64,000 nucleotides of DNA. Origin: Aurantiochytrium sp. KH105. Its lineage: Eukaryota; Sar; Bigyra; Thraustochytrida; Thraustochytriidae. Positions within the stretch are counted from its first letter, which is position 1; each line of letters opens with the position of its first letter. The notes beneath the pieces are model-generated. The model saw only the letters and a list, made by a program, of their open reading frames with translations. It did no database searches and was not told where the DNA came from. This document shows, in pieces, positions 19,553 to 28,880 of the stretch. Both the position numbers and the translations under genes were made by a program. The stretch is from contig BGKB01000031.1 of NCBI GenBank assembly GCA_003116975.1, positions 186,001 through 250,000 of the forward strand. The letters are read 5' to 3'.

Positions 19553-20500
19553 ATGGCATTGCAGCTCAGCGCATTTCACCGCGAGCAGCTGGCCAAGTAC
19601 ATCAAGTTCTTTAAACAAAAACGTGAAGTCCAAGTGCAGGAAATCCAAGAAATCTTTACGGACGCGCAAGAAGCCCGACTTGATGGCGACGCGCTCCTCG
19701 ATCCAGAAGAAGTCAAGGACATCTTACAGAGTCTGTGTGAGTCTCTGAAGACAAGCTACGAGGATGATCTTCGTAGAACGGTGAGCATGAGCGTGCTGGC
19801 GATCCAACAGCTCTTTCAAGATGCCGACGCACAGGATCTCGAGCTTGAGATGGACACGTCCAAGATCGAGGATAGCCATTTGCTTGCCGAGGTGGACAAA
19901 ATTCGCCTCGATGGCCATGGTGTCCCCAATGCCAAGAGCAAAGCGGGCCGTCTGGTGTCTCTTCGCGACGAGCAACAGCGCATTGTCGAGCAAAATGCTC
20001 AATTGCAAGACCAAATTGCGTCGGCTCGCAAGGAGAATGAAAGTCTCCACGATGAGCTCGATCGTGCGCGGCAGCAACTGTCGAATTGCACCTACGAGGT
20101 GGAGTCTCTTAAGCGGCAACTTGACACGGCCGTCTCGGGGCGCGCTGCTGCGGAGGCGCAAATGGAAGAAGCCAAGTCTTCTGGCACTTCGTCATCGTCT
20201 TCTGCGCGTGAGGCGCTTTTGCGACTTCAGGCTGAGCTCGACGAGGAGCGCACAATGTCTGTGGATATGCGTGCCAAATTGGCCGACGCTCGCCAGCTTT
20301 TATTAGAGACGCACGACATTGACCTTGACGACGTTAGCGCACGCTTTCGTGCCTCAAAGCAGTTCCAGCAAATGCGCAAGACGCTCAGCCAAAAGACGGA
20401 CCAGCTCACGGATCTGCGACGTCGCCTCCTCCGGTACGAGCCGGACGAGGCTGCCCTTTCGCGTGATATCGACGACACACCCCTCAAGCACCACAAGTAG
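19553..20500 (+). CDS. LZTFL1: LZTFL1 (BBS17)-like regulator of BBSome trafficking
   Basis: 315 residues, against 299 in human LZTFL1. The N-terminal helical domain (HREQLAKYIKFFKQKREVQV ... LLDPEEVKDILQSLCESL ... SVLAIQQLFQDADAQDLELE) aligns in order with the human protein. A long coiled coil follows (about 150-290). The C-terminus has KQFQQMRKTLSQKTDQLTDL then RRRLLRYEPDE, nearly the family's terminal signature (FQQTAAYRNMKEILTKKNDQ ... LRKRLAQYEPED). LZTFL1 binds the BBSome and regulates its ciliary entry, so this supports a ciliated life stage. A poly-Ser stretch lies near 212-218. It is convergent with the next gene, 143 bp apart. Confidence 0.92.
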   Translation: MALQLSAFHREQLAKYIKFFKQKREVQVQEIQEIFTDAQEARLDGDALLDPEEVKDILQSLCESLKTSYEDDLRRTVSMSVLAIQQLFQDADAQDLELEMDTSKIEDSHLLAEVDKIRLDGHGVPNAKSKAGRLVSLRDEQQRIVEQNAQLQDQIASARKENESLHDELDRARQQLSNCTYEVESLKRQLDTAVSGRAAAEAQMEEAKSSGTSSSSSAREALLRLQAELDEERTMSVDMRAKLADARQLLLETHDIDLDDVSARFRASKQFQQMRKTLSQKTDQLTDLRRRLLRYEPDEAALSRDIDDTPLKHHK

Positions 20501-20643
20501 ATTTCTTGAAGTCTGCTGCACCCTTGCCTTCTCAACGCTACGCGGCGCGGTTTTTTTTTCTTCTTCTGCTTTTACACAGCACCGTTTTCCAAGAATTGCT
20601 ATTTTCACAAAATTTATTCTTTTTTGGCTCCTTTACAATAATA

Positions 20644-21765
20644 TCAGAGCTCGAGCACGTGACGCCAAGGCTCGACAGAGGCTGCCTTTTTACTGATGCG
20701 CACTCCAAAAGCGTCTTTGGCGTTCTTCTTTAGGTCGTACTTTTGCACGTCGAGCGCACGAAGTTCTTTGCGGAGCACCATGCGATCAAAGGAACCAGAG
20801 TCTCGTGCCTGCTGAGCCATCAGAAGTTGACGCTCGCGTAACTCCTCAAGGCGGTGCACCTTGACGTAAACTTCGGCTTCGCAGAGCCCCGAAAGACTTT
20901 CGTGATGGAAATGCTCGGCTTTATTCTTGAGAGTGGCTTTGGCATCGTCCTTCTTGGCGATTTGCTTGCGCAGCTCACCAACCTCGTCGTCGAGGTCTTG
21001 AGACTGCGCGCCTTTTCCGAGCTTCTTAATGGCCCTCGTCTTGGAATCAATTTGGTGCTCCAGCAAGGTTTGCTCACGACGCAGACGCAAGAGCGACGAC
21101 ACGAGCTCTTGGCGATGCCGTTCGAGAGCACGCTTGCGCTGGTCCGCAGGTAGGCTCTCCTTGCGAAGTTCGTTCTCGAGCTGTGACGAGTCCATTTTGG
21201 CAATGAGCTCCATCGGATCCTGTACTTCGAGGGAGCCGGCAGCACGAGAGTTGGTGCCGACTTCCTTTTTGCGAGCAGCCTCCTTTGCAACGTAGCGTTC
21301 GACATCATCGCGCGTGATGCCATCTTGTTTCTCCCACAGAGGCAGATCGCCCTCGTAGCGGCCAGCAATGTCGGCCATGAGACCATCGATGCCGTACATG
21401 ACAAACTTTGTCATGCGGTGCGCAGGGGGCATGATGTACGGCGTCAGCTGGGTCGTGACCGAGAAGGTGACCATGCCGGTGAACATGGCCAGCGCCGTCT
21501 TGGGAATGCCGAGCAGCGGGTTTTTCGAGCCCGCCGCGCCGCCGACGCCTCGCGTGAGCGCGATGGCCGCGCCCAGGCCGCTCAGCCCTCCGAGCGCGAG
21601 CCTCCACGAGGTCTCGCTGTACGTGTCCTTGTGCAAGACATCGTAAGGATAGTTCCACGCCAAGTAGCAGCCCGTCCGCGTCTCCTTGAGCGCCGGCACC
21701 CAGTACACCGCCGCGCCCGCCGCGCCCGCCACGCCGAGCCCCGCGGCTGCGCGTCGCGCTGCCAT
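20644..21765 (-). CDS. Predicted organelle membrane protein with C-terminal coiled coil, unknown family
   Basis: I start it at the ATG at 21765 (MAARRAAAGLGVAGAAG), giving 373 residues. The frame stays open to an ATG at 22245, but that extension is Pro/Leu/Arg-rich and looks untranslated. Three hydrophobic stretches lie at about 7-26 (Ala/Gly-rich), 48-68 (LALGGLSGLGAAIALTRGVG) and 80-103 (TALAMFTGMVTFSVTTQLTP). They are followed by a compact segment (HRMTKFVMYGIDGLMADIAG, LPLWEKQDGITRDDVERYVA) and about 200 residues of charged coiled coil. The Arg/Ala N-terminus without acidic residues and the small-residue membrane helices suggest mitochondria. No family is recognised. Confidence 0.7.
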   Translation of the reverse strand: MAARRAAAGLGVAGAAGAAVYWVPALKETRTGCYLAWNYPYDVLHKDTYSETSWRLALGGLSGLGAAIALTRGVGGAAGSKNPLLGIPKTALAMFTGMVTFSVTTQLTPYIMPPAHRMTKFVMYGIDGLMADIAGRYEGDLPLWEKQDGITRDDVERYVAKEAARKKEVGTNSRAAGSLEVQDPMELIAKMDSSQLENELRKESLPADQRKRALERHRQELVSSLLRLRREQTLLEHQIDSKTRAIKKLGKGAQSQDLDDEVGELRKQIAKKDDAKATLKNKAEHFHHESLSGLCEAEVYVKVHRLEELRERQLLMAQQARDSGSFDRMVLRKELRALDVQKYDLKKNAKDAFGVRISKKAASVEPWRHVLEL

Positions 21766-22952
21766 CGTCGCGTCCGCTCCGCGTCCCAGTTCCGGCTTTG
21801 CCGAGCCCGCGCTCGCTCGGCCGTCTGAGCTTCGGGCGTTCATCGGCCGGCCAGCCAGCGGGACACATCCAGGCAGTCCAGCCGCCGCCAGCAGTGGCCA
21901 GCTGCACTGCAGCGGCAGGCCTGGTCGAGAAGGACGATGCCTGCCTGCTGGCCGCTGGTCAAGCTCGACCCAGGGGCTCGTAGCCTGCAGCGGCAGCTGC
22001 AGTGGCAGCTGGCGGGCTTCGGTCATGACCTGGAGGACGGAAAGAAGGAAAGATTTGAGCGATGGACCTGCGTTGCGCTTCGCTTCGCGACGTCTCGAGC
22101 GTGAAGGCGATGGATTCTTTGCTGATAGCTGGCTGCTGGCCGCGAACGAAAAGACCGCCATCTTGAATGGACGATAATTTATGCAGCACGGATCGGTGAG
22201 CTTGGAGATAATTACGAGAAAATCGAACCGAAGCAGCGGTGTCATTTGAGCTTCTTTTTTTTTTTACGAGCATCTCGTTTGGAAAATACAAAACAAGTAC
22301 AGCAGCTCTGCTTCTGCTGAAGGAAGAAAAGCCGGAAAAGCCTTGGTAGGCATTAGGCTTAATGCCAGATTCCCTGGAGGCAACTGATTTTGACTTTACA
22401 AAAGCATAGGTTTCCGACGCTGAAAATATGCTCCTCGGCTGAGCGCGTAAAGCTCGCCAATTGTCTGTACTCACATCAGTTCATATCGCTGCTCACTGAC
22501 TCGAATCTACTGTTGCTCCTGTGCTTTTGCTCCAAGACAGGCCGCTTACGAGCCCCGCGAAAACCACTCTTGGCCCAGGATAGTCTACACCGCTGACGGT
22601 GGCAACTGGAAAATGGCGGCTTGCGCTGCAAGAAAGACAGCGGCCAAGGCAACTAACTACCTAACTCACAGTCATCAGTGAAAGCAGAGCAAAGATCCAC
22701 AGAGCCTGGTCCGTTCTCACTCACTCACTGCATTGGCATTGGCATTGGCATTGGCATTGACATTGACATTGACATTGACATTGACATTGAGCGCCGAGGC
22801 AGGTGCCAAAACCTTTATGCTCGTGCTCGCGCGTGGCCAATCTCTGGGCAGAGCGCGGGCGTCGTGGACGTCGCGGGTCAGTCCGCAGTGTGCGCGAGCG
22901 AGACCCTTGCGGCAGACGCAGCAGCAGCAGCAGCAGCAGGCGCAGAGGCCGA
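21766..22952. other. Intergenic region upstream of biotin-protein ligase
   Basis: Divergent promoter region. It contains a short imperfect palindrome (GGCATTAGGCTTAATGCC near 22348) and a hexanucleotide tract (22731-22790). An in-frame ATG at 22817 may extend the ligase N-terminus (see findings). Confidence 0.55.
22731..22790. repeat. Hexanucleotide microsatellite (CATTGG)4(CATTGA)6
   Basis: Exactly ten hexamers: four CATTGG, then six CATTGA, with no interruption. They sit directly upstream of the ligase 5' region. The two-block structure suggests one base change that then spread by slippage. Confidence 0.95.
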
Positions 22953-23837
22953 GACGCCTGTGCGCGATGGCGGCCATGATGGACGTGGACGGGGCCGGCG
23001 GCGCGGGCGGCGGCGCGGAGGAGACGCCAGTCGCCTCGGTCGCAGACCTGGTCGTCGGCGAGACGGCCGCGGCAGCTCAGCAGCAGCAGGACCCGCAGGC
23101 CGCCGTAGAGGCCGTCCGCGCGCTGTACAGCGGGCCCGAGACGGTGACAACCTTTGGCGGCGTGCAAGGGTGGACTGGAGCTGGTCGCAGGCAGGCCTGG
23201 CTCGAGGCCGCCGCCAAGGCTGGCACCGGCGGCGCTGACGCCAAGATTCCACTCGAGGCGCGCGTCTTTGACATTGGCCAGTTCCTGGCGCCTGGATTCT
23301 GCAAGACGCAGGTCTATGGCAGGTCTGTCTTGTACGGCCACGTGCTCAAATCGACGCAGACTTCCATTTACGAGCACGGCCTTGCCTTTCCGGANGACGC
23401 CTGTGCGCGATGGCGGCCATGATGGACGTGGACGGGGCCGGCGGCGCGGGCGGCGGCGCGGAGGAGACGCCAGTCGCCTCGGTCGCAGACCTGGTCGTCG
23501 GCGAGACGGCCGCGGCAGCTCAGCAGCAGCAGGACCCGCAGGCCGCCGTAGAGGCCGTCCGCGCGCTGTACAGCGGGCCCGAGACGGTGACAACCTTTGG
23601 CGGCGTGCAAGGGTGGACTGGAGCTGGTCGCAGGCAGGCCTGGCTCGAGGCCGCCGCCAAGGCTGGCACCGGCGGCGCTGACGCCAAGATTCCACTCGAG
23701 GCGCGCGTCTTTGACATTGGCCAGTTCCTGGCGCCTGGATTCTGCAAGACGCAGGTCTATGGCAGGTCTGTCTTGTACGGCCACGTGCTCAAATCGACGC
23801 AGACTTCCATTTACGAGCACGGCCTTGCCTTTCCGGA
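22953..23837 (+). repeat. Direct duplication of 442 bp around a single N: probable assembly join
   Basis: Bases 22953-23394 recur as 23396-23837 with no difference seen by eye, separated by one ambiguous base (N at 23395). The repeat covers the first 143 codons or so of biotin-protein ligase. The first copy ends abruptly at the N, and the second runs on into the complete gene. Two contig ends with a 442-bp overlap joined without merging would give exactly this. A real tandem duplication is possible but less likely. Confidence 0.85.
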
Positions 23838-24513
23838 GGGGACTCTTTGCGTCGCGGACGTGCAAACCTCCGGCAAGGGCCGCGGGTCCAACGAGTGGAC
23901 GAGTCCGCCCGGTTGTCTTTTGTTTTCGTACATTTCCACTGTGCGTGATGGCCGGACGCTGCCGCTGGTGCAATACCTGGTTTGCATCGCGATCGTGGAG
24001 GCCATCAAGTCGCTCGAGGGTCTTGAGGACGCCAAGGTCGGGATCAAGTGGCCCAACGATATCTACTATGACAAGTCCACAAAGATTGGAGGTATCCTCT
24101 GCCAGTCGGTGAGCATGGGGAGAACTTTCAAGGTTTGCATTGGACTTGGCCTGAATGTGGACAACGAGGATCCAACCACGTGTCTGAACGCCATTAGCAA
24201 GGGCCCGCGTGTATCGCGCGAGCAGGTTCTTGCGCGAATACTCGAACGCTACGAGGCGCTCCACACGGAGTTTGAACGAGAGGGATTCAACGCCCGTCTC
24301 AAGTCGGCTTACGAGTCTGCCTGGCTTCACTCTGGTCAAGAGGTTATGCTCAAGGATGAAGGTGGACGCAAGGTCATCATTGAGGGCATTGCCCCTGATT
24401 CTGGTGGTTGCCTTGTGGCGCGCGACGCCTTCAACTCCTCCATGCGCTTTGAGCTCTATCCCGACGGCAATCGTTTCGATTTCTTCCAGGGCCTCATCTC
24501 GAAGCGCATGTGA
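23410..24513 (+). CDS. HLCS: Biotin-protein ligase (holocarboxylase synthetase)
   Basis: 367 residues from the ATG at 23410 (identical to the ATG at 22967 in the duplicated copy). It activates biotin with ATP and attaches it to a lysine of carboxylases such as acetyl-CoA, pyruvate and propionyl-CoA carboxylase. Diagnostic motifs are the biotinyl-AMP loop TSGKGRGSNEWTSPPGCLLF (GRGxNxW), the KWPNDIYYD segment with the following KIGGILCQS, and GLGLNVDNEDPTTCLN. A short beta-barrel-like C-terminal domain follows (GQEVMLKDEGGRKVIIEGIA). The first 90 residues are Ala/Gln-rich and variable. There is no N-terminal helix-turn-helix, as expected for a eukaryotic enzyme. The true start may be 150 bp further up. 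The 5' end lies in the duplicated segment. Confidence 0.93.
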   Translation: MAAMMDVDGAGGAGGGAEETPVASVADLVVGETAAAAQQQQDPQAAVEAVRALYSGPETVTTFGGVQGWTGAGRRQAWLEAAAKAGTGGADAKIPLEARVFDIGQFLAPGFCKTQVYGRSVLYGHVLKSTQTSIYEHGLAFPEGTLCVADVQTSGKGRGSNEWTSPPGCLLFSYISTVRDGRTLPLVQYLVCIAIVEAIKSLEGLEDAKVGIKWPNDIYYDKSTKIGGILCQSVSMGRTFKVCIGLGLNVDNEDPTTCLNAISKGPRVSREQVLARILERYEALHTEFEREGFNARLKSAYESAWLHSGQEVMLKDEGGRKVIIEGIAPDSGGCLVARDAFNSSMRFELYPDGNRFDFFQGLISKRM

Positions 24514-24873
24514 GATCTCTATCTATCAATCCTAAACGTATACCACCATTGTAATGTCCGCCACACCTTTGGGATTTTGCCCGCGCGCTTGTCGTTGCTT
24601 CTTCATTTGTCTTTTCACAAATGTTTGGCGATTCTCGTCGACTCGTAAGTAGGCCTAATCTGGCCCAAGCTTGACCCGACCAAATTCGTAACGCAGACGC
24701 GGACGCGGCGTTAAGCGTCCAGGTGAGGTGAGTCGCAGCGCACGCGCGACGCGCGGCGGTGGCCCGTCAGTCAGTCAGCCTTCTAGTCTCGGGGCTGGCT
24801 GTGTCAAGAGAGCGGCAAGTCGAGAGCTTCGGATCGAGGGGCGCCGTGGTCATCTTGCCAAAAAGCTGGCGCC
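24514..24873. other. Intergenic spacer
   Basis: 3' flank of the ligase gene and promoter of the next gene, with a TAGGCCTA palindrome at 24650-24657. No gene seen. Confidence 0.6.
24650..24657. promoter_or_regulatory. TAGGCCTA palindrome upstream of LENG8-like gene
   Basis: TAGGCCTAATC, the same 11 bp as near LZTFL1, 217 bp upstream of the ATG at 24874. Confidence 0.3.
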
Positions 24874-25145
24874 ATGTGGCAACAGCAGCAGGCGCCGCCA
24901 CCACCGGGAGGGCAAACGTATCAGCAGACTTCGCAGCAGCAGCAATATCAACGGGGATGGGGCCACCCGAGGCACGCCCACGGAGGTAGTCAGGCTGCCT
25001 GGCAGCGACAGCAACAGCCGACGGCCTATCCGTATCACCAGCAGCAAGCGTTTCAACAGCATCACCAACCACCTCAACAGCAACCACCACTTTCCAATCA
25101 CGCATACTATGCACAGTATCAGCAGCAATACCCGCCGTACCAGCA

Positions 25146-25181
<36 letters not shown>

Positions 25182-27141
25182 AGAACAACAACAGGCTCCA
25201 GGAGCAGCAGCCGATGTTTCCGAGGCCGAGCGCCAAAAACAGTGGGATGAGTACTACGAAAAGTGCCGCGCCTGGGTAGACTATTATACTCGCATGGGAC
25301 AGCCTGTACCCCCGCACATTACGCAGCAACTTCAGGCAAGCGAAGAGGCGCGTAGAAATGCTGCCAACGCGGCAAACAGGAATTTATCCGCAAACGGCCA
25401 GGCAGCGGTGACAACTGCGGAAAATCGAAAGGAAGAACACCAAGGGTCATCAACGGGATGGCCCCCCTCTCTAAAGCGATACATTGAAAACATGTACGCC
25501 AAGTGTAATACTGAAAAGGAGAAATCGCAGGCAGAAGTTCTCTTGAAAACGCGAATCGAGAACGCAATGTCCAAAGGCCAGCTTTGGACGCTGGACTGGG
25601 ACAGGGAAGAACCTATTCGTCTTGACGCGCAGAATCTTTCACAGCAAGCACCACAAGCACCTGCGCCCGCGCCCGCACCTTTACCCTCACCAAAACGCAA
25701 GCGTCAATGGGATGCAACCACGAGCAGAGCAGAGGCTGCCGCAAGTGTGAGTCAGGGACATGCGTGGGCCCCGCAAGCTGGCAGCGGCGCAAGCGCGGGC
25801 GCAGGTGGCTGGGGCCAGTTTTCAAGCAAGCTTCGCGAGGAGAATGGCGCTGGGAAGAGTAGGAATGTAGGATGGCAACCTCCCCATGGGGCGGGTCGGG
25901 CCGAGACGACCCGTCTTGCGGGGCTTGAGGAAGAGAAAGGAGCAGAGATGGCGTGGGGCACTTTCGAGCGCAAGTCGCCCAAGCTACGATATGGGAATCA
26001 ACAGCAGCGGGAATTTGAGACGACGACGACGACGACAAGGAAAAGGCACAAGTCCACCAAGATGGCTTCTGAAGAGGCGCGGCGGCGACGCGCGGAGCGC
26101 TTTCAGAACGAGTCCGAGACCATGGATCTCGGGCCAGCCCAACGCTACAATCCATATGCGGCGGGCATAGAGGCGAGGCGCGTCGCAGCGGCCATGCAAG
26201 AGGCGGAATCCATGGGTATGGAGATAGACTTGTCGCAATTTGACATCAAGGGCACTTGCCAAAAGCTGGAAAAAGACTTTTTGCGGCTCACCACGGTGCC
26301 CGATCCGGCCACAGTGCGACCCGAGCCGGTGTTGAAGCGCGCCTTGCAAATGGTTCTTGACAGATGGGCAAAGAGTCCGCACAATCAGCATGCCTCGCAA
26401 GAGGTTCCCCGCGAAGACAAACGCAGCGCGGTGACATACTTGTGGACTTGCAATCAACTCAAGTCCATCCGGCTGGATCTCAAGATTCAGAATATTCAAA
26501 ACGAGTTCACAGCCACCGCTTACGAAACGCATGCTCGCATTGCGCTGCGTCAAACAGACATGAAAGAGTTCAATCGCTGCCTTACGCAGCTTCAGGACAT
26601 GTATCGGGAGACGCAGATTGGCGCCGCATGTGCACGAGAAGAGTTTGCAGCCTACAGTGTCCTTTACCGCGTGTACGTGAAGCAAAAGTACGACAATGCC
26701 AGCGCCGAGATGGCTTCACTGCTCTCGTCAATGCCACGGGCCGTGCGTAGTTCACGGAGTGTGCGGCATGCGCTTGCAGTGTACCAGGCTTGTGAAATGG
26801 GAACCTATGGTACCTTTTTCCGATTATACACGTGCGCACCGATGCTGAGCAGCCATCTCATGGATTTGGTCTTGGACTATGTTCGCCACAAGGCACTGCG
26901 GGCAATTTGTCAAGCATATCGGCCTTCGATTCCTCGGGCTGCTTTGCGCGAATTGCTCATGATTCGTGACAATGTTCCGGAGGATTGTGCTGCGTGGGAG
27001 CGCCTTGTGGATAACAATGCGGAGTTGCACACTGTGGAAGGGAAGGCCGGGCTTGTGGACACGAAGGCATCGCTGCCAGGTTTTCTCCAGCCGTACTCAT
27101 GGCCTGCTCTCGATGGAGACACGACTGCACCGTCAGCGTAG
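24874..27141 (+). CDS. LENG8: LENG8/Thp3-like SAC3/GANP-PCI protein
   Basis: 755 residues. The N-terminal 110 residues are Gln/Tyr/His/Pro-rich, with a CAG-encoded poly-Q tract near 88-107 (low complexity, probably disordered). A middle region holds a helical segment (WPPSLKRYIENMYAKCNTEK, EVLLKTRIENAM) and basic stretches (KRKRQW). From about 458 comes the SAC3/GANP domain: GTCQKLEKDFLRLTTVPDPA then TVRPEPVLKRALQMV, TYLWTCNQLKSIRLDLKIQN, ETHARIALRQTDMKEFNRCL. This wording matches human LENG8 and yeast Thp3, which act with a Csn12-type partner in transcription elongation, splicing and mRNA export. It is a single exon with a good-context ATG (GCGCCATGTGG). Confidence 0.9.
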
Positions 27142-27690
27142 TCTGAAGATCAAGGTAAGTTCGGTTTTCTTGTATGTCTCCTCTTCTTGTTTTTTGTACC
27201 GCGAACGCCCCGATCATGGTCATGTGTCTTTGCGTCTGTGTCCTAGCTGCTTTGGACCTAGCAAACTTTCATCAAAGGCTTCTTTCTTTGTTTGTTTTTG
27301 GCGCGGTTGGCTCGCTGATTGCTTGGCTGGACCACTATACATGACATGAATCTCGTTTTTACCTCGACTATTTTGCATGGTTCATTGTTTGTTTGTTTCT
27401 TTGTTTGTTCTGGCTAGCCTGCGTCATGCAAGTTTCGACGGGCTGATAATGGGCCTGCCATTGGGGCGTCTTTTGCTCGTGTTTTTCCCGCTTGCACCTG
27501 CATCATTGCCATCATCACCGTGACAGGCGCAGATGGAAAGTGGCAGCTGTCTTTCTTGCTATGCTTGCTTGGTTTGGATGGCTTGCTCCAAAGCCTGAAA
27601 GGCGGCGCCCAGAGAGGCGTCGCGCGAGAGCAGCTCTGCACGCAGGAGCGCGAAGAAAGCGCGCGGGGAAAAGGAGCGCGCACAGCGAAG
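27142..27690. other. Intergenic spacer
   Basis: 3' flank of the LENG8-like gene (T-rich, with GTTTGTTTGTTTC near 27388) and 5' region of EIF2B1. The frame of EIF2B1 is open upstream of its ATG, but without a plausible protein. Confidence 0.55.
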
Positions 27691-28638
27691 ATGATCGACG
27701 TAGTTGCCGCCTTTGAGCAGACGCGCGGCGAAGACGCCGAAGAGTCAGATGCGGTGGCGGCGATCCGCACGCTCGTGGGCGTGCTGCGCGCCACGCAGAC
27801 GAGCACGATTGTTGGCCTGAGCGACGAGCTGCGCGGCGCGGCAGAGGCTCTGCGCGAGAGCCTGCGCGAGACGAGCGGAATGCGTGTCTTTGTACCGGTT
27901 AATGCGGCCTGCGAGGTCTTTATCAACTATGTAACCCGTATCGCCACGGACTTTCCCGTGGGCGTGGCCTTTGACCAGGTGAAAACGGTGCTGGTGCAGC
28001 GTGGAGAGATTTTTGCGGAGCGCCTTGTGAAGAGCCGCGACCGCTTGGCTTCCTTTGGGTGGAAATTTGTCCAAGACGGAAGCGTTATCATGGTACATGG
28101 TTTCTCTCGCGCCGTGCTCGAGGTCCTGAGGCGCGCCGCTGCGCAGGGACGCAACTTTGACGTGATTGTGACGGCCGCGGGCGGAGATGGCTCGAAAGTT
28201 GCGGACCGTCTGGCCCACTTTGGCGTGCCCACCTTGCTCGTGGCCGATGCTGCCATTGGTTACTTCATGGAACGTGTTGACACTGTTATTCTTGGCGCGG
28301 AAGGTCTCACGGAGAACGGTGGCCTCATTAACCACGTGGGCACGCTGCCGCTGGCTATTGTGGCTCGCGCACACAATAAACCTGTGTATGTGGCCGCGGA
28401 GAGCTTCAAATTCAGCCGGCTTTTTCCACTTACGCAGAAGGAGCTCAGCGAGGCCGGCGGCGGCCGCGTCGACAAGCGTGACGCGGAGGAGACGCCGTCT
28501 CCTGCGCCCAAGCTTGAGCCGCTGGGCTCTGTCACTTCGGACTATACGGCCCCAGAGTACATTACGCTCATGTTTACCGATCTCGGCGTGCTGACGCCCT
28601 CTGCCGTATCAGACGAACTCATCAAATTATATCAGTAG
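27691..28638 (+). CDS. EIF2B1: Translation initiation factor eIF2B, alpha subunit
   Basis: 315 residues from the ATG at 27691 (human 305). eIF2B is the decameric guanine-nucleotide exchange factor for eIF2; the alpha dimer holds the decamer together and senses phosphorylated eIF2. The N-terminal helical domain runs to about residue 115. The Rossmann-like domain includes VIMVHGFSRAVLEVLRRAA, FDVIVTAAGGDGSKVADRLA, GVPTLLVADAAIGYFMERVD, VILGAEGLTENGGLINHVGT and KPVYVAAESFKFSRLFPLTQ. The end, DYTAPEYITLMFTDLGVLTP then SAVSDELIKLYQ, is almost identical to the animal C-terminus. The ATG has good context (GCGAAGATGATC). AATAAA lies at 28778-28783. Confidence 0.95.
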   Translation: MIDVVAAFEQTRGEDAEESDAVAAIRTLVGVLRATQTSTIVGLSDELRGAAEALRESLRETSGMRVFVPVNAACEVFINYVTRIATDFPVGVAFDQVKTVLVQRGEIFAERLVKSRDRLASFGWKFVQDGSVIMVHGFSRAVLEVLRRAAAQGRNFDVIVTAAGGDGSKVADRLAHFGVPTLLVADAAIGYFMERVDTVILGAEGLTENGGLINHVGTLPLAIVARAHNKPVYVAAESFKFSRLFPLTQKELSEAGGGRVDKRDAEETPSPAPKLEPLGSVTSDYTAPEYITLMFTDLGVLTPSAVSDELIKLYQ

Positions 28639-28848
28639 ACACTTGTTCTTTTCTTTTCATGTTTCTTCTCGCTTCTTCGGTCTGCCGTGAGCCGCTATTC
28701 TTGTTCTTGACGGCATGGAACTGGTGTGATCAAGTCACGCAATCCACGTTCAATGCGCCAAGCTCGTCCTTATAGAGAATAAACTTTCGTCGTTGAGCTG
28801 GAGCTGAAAGAGATGAAACAAAAGAAATAAACAGCGTATGGTGATTCA

Positions 28849-28879
28849 TTTCACCTCACCTCACTTCACTTCACTTCAC
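28849..28879. repeat. (TTCAC/CTCAC)n pentanucleotide microsatellite
   Basis: Six units in the short gap between the ends of two convergent genes. Confidence 0.9.
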
Positions 28880-28880
28880 G

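Noticed and set aside
22967-23394. First copy of the ligase 5' region as a separate gene or pseudogene
   Set aside because: Exact repeat ending at a single N; best read as an assembly artefact.
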